Assembly (NCBI GenBank): GCA_947495975.1
Contig: CANMBE010000016.1
Span: 1 to 58,471 of the forward strand
Direction of reading: 5' to 3'
DNA: 58,471 bases
DNA from: Ignavibacteria bacterium
GTDB lineage: Bacteria > Bacteroidota > Ignavibacteria > Kapaibacteriales > Kapaibacteriaceae
A model generated the notes under the pieces. The model searched no databases, was not told where the DNA came from, and saw nothing but the letters and a program-made list of their open reading frames with translations. The position numbers and the translations under genes are program-made. Positions within the stretch are counted from its first letter, which is position 1. Every line of letters begins with the position of its first letter. This document shows positions 53,799 to 58,471 of this stretch, in pieces.

Positions 53799-54365
53799 TT
53801 ACTTGGAATGAGGTGTTTGTGATGCACGTGCAACAGAACGGATGCGTGCATTCCCTTCGGCGTCGATCATAACAACCACAGGGATCTTCTTCCCTTTTTG
53901 CAGTTCATCGTCAAGCGCCTGTGCTGTTTCAGAATCCGTGTAGAATTCTTCTATGCCGTATGACATGTCAATTGCATGATAAGAAGCATCCTGATCGGTT
54001 TCCGGCACAATCTGGGTCTGTCCAGATCGCCCCTTGATGAATTGTTCGCCTACTGGAGTGCTGCGAAATATTCCTGTAGGTACGGCACCAGTATCAGACA
54101 TTCGAATCGTAACGAAGAGATATTCGTTTCCACGCACAACAGAGCCTGGAGCAAGATCGGTCTTCATGCGATGAGGGAGTATACTGTTGAATTCGTAATT
54201 CAAAGCCACATAGTCGCCACGCATGATGTCACGAGGGTCAACGGGTTGAGCCATGAATAGTGTCTCGCGACCATTCCAAATAGGCATCACTGCCTTTACG
54301 ATCATGACCGTTACAATCGTGACCTGTAGTAACAGGGCTACGATGAGGAGGCTAATGCGTAGCAT
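53799..54365 (-). CDS. GDYXXLXY-domain membrane-anchored protein
   Basis: 188 residues from ATG 54365 (MLRISLLIVALLLQ); an in-frame ATG at 54395 would add ten residues. One N-terminal membrane segment, then a periplasmic domain carrying the family signature in MRGDYVALNYEFN (GDYxxLxY). No function is established for this family. Its start lies 14 bases inside the end of the DUF2157 gene, and such pairs are known in other bacteria, so the two proteins probably act together. Confidence 0.87.
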   Translation of the reverse strand: MLRISLLIVALLLQVTIVTVMIVKAVMPIWNGRETLFMAQPVDPRDIMRGDYVALNYEFNSILPHRMKTDLAPGSVVRGNEYLFVTIRMSDTGAVPTGIFRSTPVGEQFIKGRSGQTQIVPETDQDASYHAIDMSYGIEEFYTDSETAQALDDELQKGKKIPVVVMIDAEGNARIRSVARASQTPHSK

Positions 54366-55599
54366 ACAGCTTTCTCCAATATAGATTCGCCGCAAAAAGT
54401 AGAATCCCCGATCCTACGAAGATGCCCGCGCCAACGAGATAGTCGTTGAAGTAATCGCCATAGCGCGATAGTGCTAGGGCGATGATAAGAACAAGGCCTG
54501 ACATGAAATCTAGCTTATGCATATTCTTCATCCCTGACCAGACCATTGCGATTGCAGTTGCAAGCAAAAGAACATTCACACCGTACACTGCAATGAAGGT
54601 ATACCTAGCGTCAACGAATGAAAAAACTACGATCAGCATCGTCACGCAGCATAACCCAATCGAAAGCCAATCACGTCGGCGGAAAATGAGGAGAGCAACG
54701 CCAACTGAAGCCAATACAGCAGGAAACCAAGGATCATGCCGTTGCCAGCTTTCAATGTGATATTCACTTTGGAAGTTTTTGATGCTGCCAAAATAAATCG
54801 CAGTGATCAGGACAGAAACCGCGGAAAGTATACGGATCATGATATCACGAAACCGAGGAGAGACGGGATATGCCCATGCATAGACGGCAGCTGAGAACAT
54901 TATGATTGCAAGATTGAAGAGAGGCTCTGACACGCCCCCGTTCATGCTGATGGCTACATGCGAGAGTCCATAACCGAAGACGATGATTGATGACGTCAAT
55001 GTCAAGCGCGACAGTTGTCTCCATGCAGCAAGCACAACGGCAACAACACCAATGAGAACAAGTGGGTTGAGCTGCCCATTGCTCGTTTCCCCATCTATCC
55101 ATATTGTAACGAGCGCATGCGTTAGAATAAGAATGGTTGGACTCCTGAGCACAAGAGCCATGGCAAAGGCTCCCGCTGCCCACCACATAATGGCCGTTGG
55201 CCAAAATCCGGAGAGATGAAAGATCTGCGCCTGCAGAAAAATGTTTGCCCCGAAAAGCAACGTTGTAAGCGTTCCCCACACCTCTTCTTGACGATGTTGT
55301 TTGCGGATCAGCGCACGCACTGTTAGGAATGATGCAACGAACCAAGGCACGATTCCTGTCGCCATTCGTGTTGGGATTCCTAACCTATGCCAGTTCTCAC
55401 TTATAAGCAGGACAATACCAGCGGCAACCAAAAAAGAGGCAACGATACCAATCATGAAGGTCGTGTTGCGATACCAAGCTAGTCCGGCATCGAGCTCATA
55501 CCTCTCCGTAAGAATGGAAGCCGATTCTGGAGAAACGAGTCCTTCGTCTACCCATGATTTCAGAGCATCACGAAGGGTTGTTGACTTATTAAGAGACAT
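54352..55599 (-). CDS. DUF2157 integral membrane protein
   Basis: 415 residues. A soluble N-terminal helix region (ALKSWVDEGLVSPESASILT, the DUF2157 signature) followed by about twelve hydrophobic helices, for instance MIGIVASFLVAAGIVLLISE and IGLCCVTMLIVVFSFVDA. Function unknown. Its ATG is 11 bases inside the 3' end of the Fe-S oxidoreductase gene and its 3' end overlaps the GDYXXLXY gene, so all three are translationally linked. Confidence 0.88.
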   Translation of the reverse strand: MSLNKSTTLRDALKSWVDEGLVSPESASILTERYELDAGLAWYRNTTFMIGIVASFLVAAGIVLLISENWHRLGIPTRMATGIVPWFVASFLTVRALIRKQHRQEEVWGTLTTLLFGANIFLQAQIFHLSGFWPTAIMWWAAGAFAMALVLRSPTILILTHALVTIWIDGETSNGQLNPLVLIGVVAVVLAAWRQLSRLTLTSSIIVFGYGLSHVAISMNGGVSEPLFNLAIIMFSAAVYAWAYPVSPRFRDIMIRILSAVSVLITAIYFGSIKNFQSEYHIESWQRHDPWFPAVLASVGVALLIFRRRDWLSIGLCCVTMLIVVFSFVDARYTFIAVYGVNVLLLATAIAMVWSGMKNMHKLDFMSGLVLIIALALSRYGDYFNDYLVGAGIFVGSGILLFAANLYWRKLYATH

Positions 55600-57634
55600 G
55601 GTGCCTCGTATCCACTACATGTTCTCGCATAATCTCTGCGATGTCTTTGACCTTCACTGAGTCAATTTTGTCAGCTGCCTTCACTCCATCGGTGATCATC
55701 GTTGTGCAGAATGGACAGTTCACTGCAATCGTTTGAGCTCCTGTATCGAGCAGCTCGTTTGTGCGCACAACATTAACGCGGTCACCAACGCGTTCCTCCA
55801 TAAACATGCGTCCGCCCCCTGCCCCGCAGCAAAGTCCGCGATCTTTTGATCGGGCGGGCTCAAGAATCGTTAGACCTGGTACGTTTTCGAGTGTTGCTCG
55901 TGGTGCCTCATATTCATCATTGTATCTGCCCAAGTAACATGAGTCGTGATATGTTATCGCATCTGATGAAGCGCTTGTTCTGTCGATCACAAGACGTCCA
56001 TCCTTTATCAACTCTTGAATGAATTGTGTGTGGTGCATAACCTCAGCCGAAAGTCCGTACTGAGGATATTCATTCTTGAGTGTATTGAAGCAGTGAGGGC
56101 AGGTGGCAACAATCTTTTGCACGTCATAGCGCTGCAAGGTCTCAACGTTGGTCTTCGTAAGCGCATCAGCGAGATATTCATTCCCTGTCCTGCGTGCCAC
56201 GTCGCCATTGCAGTTTTCTTCGGTGCCAAGGATGCGAAAATCCACCCCTGCAATCTGCATCAACTCGGCAAAAGCCTTGGTTGTTTTCTTTGCTCGGTCA
56301 TCATACGATCCAGCGCAACCAACCCAGAAAAGCACCTCCATTGTTGGCTCTTCTGCAGCAGTCTTGATACCCATACCTTCTGCCCAATCTGCCCGGTCAG
56401 CATGTCCAAATCCACCCCATGGCACCGAGTTGGTCTCCATGTTGCCATAGATATCTGGCAGAAGCGCCGACTCATCATTAAACTGCGATTCCATCATCAC
56501 CATCGAGCGACGCATTCCAACAATTGCCGGAACATGTTCAATATTGACGGGACACTCTTCCATACACGCGCCACATGTTGTGCATGCCCACAACGCATCC
56601 GGCGAGATGTAGTCACCAATGAGTTTCTTGTCCCACACCATCTGCTCGTCTGCTGAAAGTTCAGCACCCGTTTTTTTCTTTAGAATCAATGGAGCCTTGT
56701 CCATTGTTCTGTCATGAATCGCAACAATTATTCCGCGTGGATCTAGAACCTTGCCTGTTTGATTTGCAGGACACACGCTTGTACATCTACCGCAGTGCGT
56801 ACACGTGTATCCATCGAGCAGCGTTTTCCAAGAAAGATCTTCTATATCTGTAACACCAAACGTTTCAACACCTTCCGCTTCAAAATCAATCTTTTCGAGG
56901 CTATTTGTAGGTGATAAGGGGCCAAGGAATACGTTCGGAATCGACGTAAGAACGTGAAGGTGTTTTGAAAACGGCAAATAGTTCATGAAAGCAAGAATGA
57001 GAACGGCATGCATCCACCATGCGATCTCAAAAACTACGGTACTGCCATTGCCAAGGATACTATGCAGAAGTGTACCTACAGGACTTGCAATGGGGCGCAC
57101 GGCCCACGCGAGGTCCGTTCCATAAACATGCACTCGAAGTGCATTTTGGATGAAGAGCGCTACAACGATCGAAAAAATCGTTACGAGGATCATGCCGGCT
57201 TCTAGTTTTTCATGCTCAACCTGCAGCCGGCGAATCTTCGAGATGTAACGTCGCCACAGAGACATGACGGTGCCAACCACAATCAGGAGACAGAAGAAAT
57301 CTGTCAGAATCGTGATTCCTGAATAGACAGGGCCAAGGAAATTGAGCGACCAGCCTTCATGAAGCCCCTCCAGGACCATTTCGATCGCTGAAAAGAGCAG
57401 AATGAGGAAACCCCAGAAGATCCCAGCATGGATGGGTCCAGCCACCGTATCTCGCAAGATCTTGCTCTGGCCAAAGCCCACAACGAGCGTCGTTAGGAGA
57501 CGGCCACCTAAACGATCGAGTCGATTCGTTGCTTTTCCCACGCGCAACCAGGCAATGAGCCTCAGTGCGCTTAACGTGAAGAAGCCCCCTGCCAAAAGCA
57601 GGACGAGAATGAAAATGATGTTCTTGAGTGCCAT
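55589..57634 (-). CDS. Membrane (Fe-S) oxidoreductase, ETF:menaquinone oxidoreductase-like
   Basis: 681 residues. The N-terminal third has about five to six membrane helices with possible haem-ligand His (GPIHAGIFWGFLILLF, WWMHAVLILAFMNYLPFSKH), like the cytochrome b-type gamma subunit of nitrate reductase. Then two 4Fe-4S motifs (CTHCGRCTSVCP and CTTCGACMEECP) and two CCG domains (WVGCAGSYDD with CNGDVARR; ATCPHCFNTLKNEYP; HDSCYLGRYN; GLCCGAGGGRMF). This layout is that of EMO proteins, which take electrons from ETF during beta-oxidation and reduce menaquinone. No etfAB is in the window. Divergent CoA-transferase next door supports an acid-oxidation role. A TATCTTCG box lies 20 bases upstream. 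Confidence 0.88.
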   Translation of the reverse strand: MALKNIIFILVLLLAGGFFTLSALRLIAWLRVGKATNRLDRLGGRLLTTLVVGFGQSKILRDTVAGPIHAGIFWGFLILLFSAIEMVLEGLHEGWSLNFLGPVYSGITILTDFFCLLIVVGTVMSLWRRYISKIRRLQVEHEKLEAGMILVTIFSIVVALFIQNALRVHVYGTDLAWAVRPIASPVGTLLHSILGNGSTVVFEIAWWMHAVLILAFMNYLPFSKHLHVLTSIPNVFLGPLSPTNSLEKIDFEAEGVETFGVTDIEDLSWKTLLDGYTCTHCGRCTSVCPANQTGKVLDPRGIIVAIHDRTMDKAPLILKKKTGAELSADEQMVWDKKLIGDYISPDALWACTTCGACMEECPVNIEHVPAIVGMRRSMVMMESQFNDESALLPDIYGNMETNSVPWGGFGHADRADWAEGMGIKTAAEEPTMEVLFWVGCAGSYDDRAKKTTKAFAELMQIAGVDFRILGTEENCNGDVARRTGNEYLADALTKTNVETLQRYDVQKIVATCPHCFNTLKNEYPQYGLSAEVMHHTQFIQELIKDGRLVIDRTSASSDAITYHDSCYLGRYNDEYEAPRATLENVPGLTILEPARSKDRGLCCGAGGGRMFMEERVGDRVNVVRTNELLDTGAQTIAVNCPFCTTMITDGVKAADKIDSVKVKDIAEIMREHVVDTRHHVS

Positions 57635-57670
57635 GTGTATTCCTCTGCGTACCGCGAAGATACCAAACGC

Positions 57671-57678
57671 TAACTTTG
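57671..57678 (+). promoter_or_regulatory. Putative -7 box TAACTTTG for the CoA-transferase gene
   Basis: Exact TAnnTTTG match 26 bases before the CoA-transferase ATG. On the other strand TATCTTCG (57662 to 57655) may serve the oxidoreductase gene, so the 70-base gap would hold back-to-back promoters. Confidence 0.45.
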
Positions 57679-57704
57679 CAGTCTGCGTTCACAATGGAGA
57701 CAAT

Positions 57705-58471
57705 ATGAGTAAACGAGTTAGTGTTGACGTTGCAATTGCTTCTATTCAATCGGGGCACCGTATTTATCTCCACAGTGTTGCCGCTGCCCCACAAACGTTG
57801 ATTGCCGAAATCATACGCCAGGCACCGAGACTTCGTGGCGTTGAGATTGTACACATGCATACAGAGGGTGCAGCCCCCTATGCAGAGCCTCAATACGCGG
57901 AAAACTTCAGAGTGAATTGCTTATTCATTGGCAAGAATATGCGCAAAGCGGTGCAGGAAGGCAGAGCCGACTACACACCGATCTTTCTTTCCGAGATACC
58001 GCACCTATTTCGCAGCAATATTCTAAAAATCGACGTGGCGCTCATCAACGTCTCCACTCCGGACAAACATGGCTTCTGTTCACTTGGGGTTACCGTTGAA
58101 GCCGCCCATGAAGCCCTCCTATCTGCTGAGATTGTCATTGCGCAGATAAACCCCAACATGCCTCGTACACATGGCGACGCACTCATCCACATGGGCCGCC
58201 TCACCTACATGGTTGATGTGAACGATCCAATTTTTGAAGTCCAGCCAGCGGCGTTGGGCGAAATAGAGCGCCGTATTGGTCGTAACGTAGCCTCGCTCGT
58301 GGAGGATGGTGCAACCATCCAAATGGGAATTGGCGCAATTCCAGATGCAGTATTACATGAACTGCACGGACATAAAGACCTTGGCGTACACTCTGAGATG
58401 TTTAGCGATGGCCTTATCCCACTTGTAGAAAAAGGCGTTGTGAATGGCCGACTCAAAAACATTCATCCACA
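57705..58471 (+). CDS. Acetyl-CoA hydrolase/transferase family protein, 3' end outside the window
   Basis: The first 255 codons of a CoA-transferase of the acetyl-CoA hydrolase / 4-hydroxybutyrate CoA-transferase family. Start at ATG 57705 with GGAG 8 bases upstream. Seen: GHRIYLHSVAAAPQTLI (N-terminal CoA site), EGAAPYAEPQYAENFRVN, DYTPIFLSEIPHLF, INVSTPDKHGFCSLGV, INPNMPRTHGDALIH and the second half opening DGATIQMGIGAIPDAVL. The catalytic Glu region further on is cut off by the window edge. It would move CoA between acetyl-CoA and another short acid. Divergent from the EMO-like gene. Confidence 0.92.
   Translation, partial: MSKRVSVDVAIASIQSGHRIYLHSVAAAPQTLIAEIIRQAPRLRGVEIVHMHTEGAAPYAEPQYAENFRVNCLFIGKNMRKAVQEGRADYTPIFLSEIPHLFRSNILKIDVALINVSTPDKHGFCSLGVTVEAAHEALLSAEIVIAQINPNMPRTHGDALIHMGRLTYMVDVNDPIFEVQPAALGEIERRIGRNVASLVEDGATIQMGIGAIPDAVLHELHGHKDLGVHSEMFSDGLIPLVEKGVVNGRLKNIHP

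Noticed and set aside
56015-56656. Long plus-strand frame of 213 residues inside the EMO-like gene
   Set aside because: Antisense to conserved Fe-S motifs; His/Cys-rich composition is a shadow of the real gene.

Overview
The window reads as a chromosomal segment of a member of the Bacteroidota/Chlorobiota (FCB) group. The evidence is a PorX-type response regulator of the type IX secretion system (T9SS), five secreted proteins with T9SS-like C-terminal sorting tails, an LptE-like lipoprotein, a separate atpD-atpC pair, and TAnnTTTG-type promoter boxes (the Bacteroidota sigma-A -7 element) in front of many genes. The mix of Bacteroidota-like secretion with fatty-acid oxidation and scattered complex I genes suggests a deep lineage such as Ignavibacteria/Kapabacteria; that placement is inference. 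Genes are packed tightly, many with ATGA or TGATG overlaps, and I see no insertion sequence, prophage, CRISPR array or rRNA.

Layout. 1-2.6 kb: rho (5' end outside the window, with a repeat-rich Arg/Asp N-terminal tail) and a cation efflux transporter. 2.6-6.5 kb (minus): aminotransferase, tsaE, porX, a hotdog thioesterase. 6.5-6.9 kb: gene-poor, possibly a broken membrane gene. 6.9-10.3 kb (minus): nuoG-nuoH-nuoI. 10.4-15.0 kb: small outer-membrane barrel, a HisA-like protein, ruvA, yraN, dppB-dppC. 15.0-19.9 kb (minus): an exported amidohydrolase-like protein, an S9-type hydrolase, a T9SS M1 aminopeptidase and pdxH. 20.1 kb: tRNA-Pro. 20.5-27.0 kb: a secreted redoxin/propeller protein, relA/spoT, nuoJ-nuoK and a redoxin-like lipoprotein. 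27.0-28.6 kb (minus): mrp, nfu, tRNA-Val, tRNA-Leu. 28.8-33.6 kb: three secreted T9SS cargo proteins, two of them Asp-box paralogues. 33.6-37.4 kb (minus): FAH-family hydrolase, GT2 glycosyltransferase, MBL hydrolase, lptE. 37.4-40.7 kb: nuoA-nuoB-anmK and an acyl-CoA dehydrogenase. 40.7-47.8 kb (minus): thiolase, isocitrate dehydrogenase, tamB-like gene. 48.0-53.8 kb: atpD-atpC, guaB, an M24 peptidase, a GT4 glycosyltransferase. 53.8-57.6 kb (minus): a membrane Fe-S oxidoreductase (ETF:menaquinone oxidoreductase type) overlapping a DUF2157 protein and a GDYXXLXY protein. 57.7 kb to the end: a CoA-transferase cut by the window edge.

How the genes fit together. Acyl-CoA dehydrogenase, thiolase, CoA-transferase and the ETF:menaquinone oxidoreductase-like protein form a beta-oxidation and electron-transfer set that would feed menaquinone. 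Seven complex I subunits in three separate clusters, plus two ATP synthase subunits, belong to the same respiratory chain. The T9SS regulator PorX and five CTD-bearing cargo proteins point to a strongly secretory outer membrane, supported by LptE- and TamB-like envelope assembly proteins. I found no clear single unknown defence or mobile system. The most unusual items are the 24-bp repeats in rho, the secreted redoxin-propeller-CTD protein, the EMO-DUF2157-GDYXXLXY overlap, the HisA-like protein lacking one phosphate loop, and start codons lying 3-4 nt behind -7 boxes.
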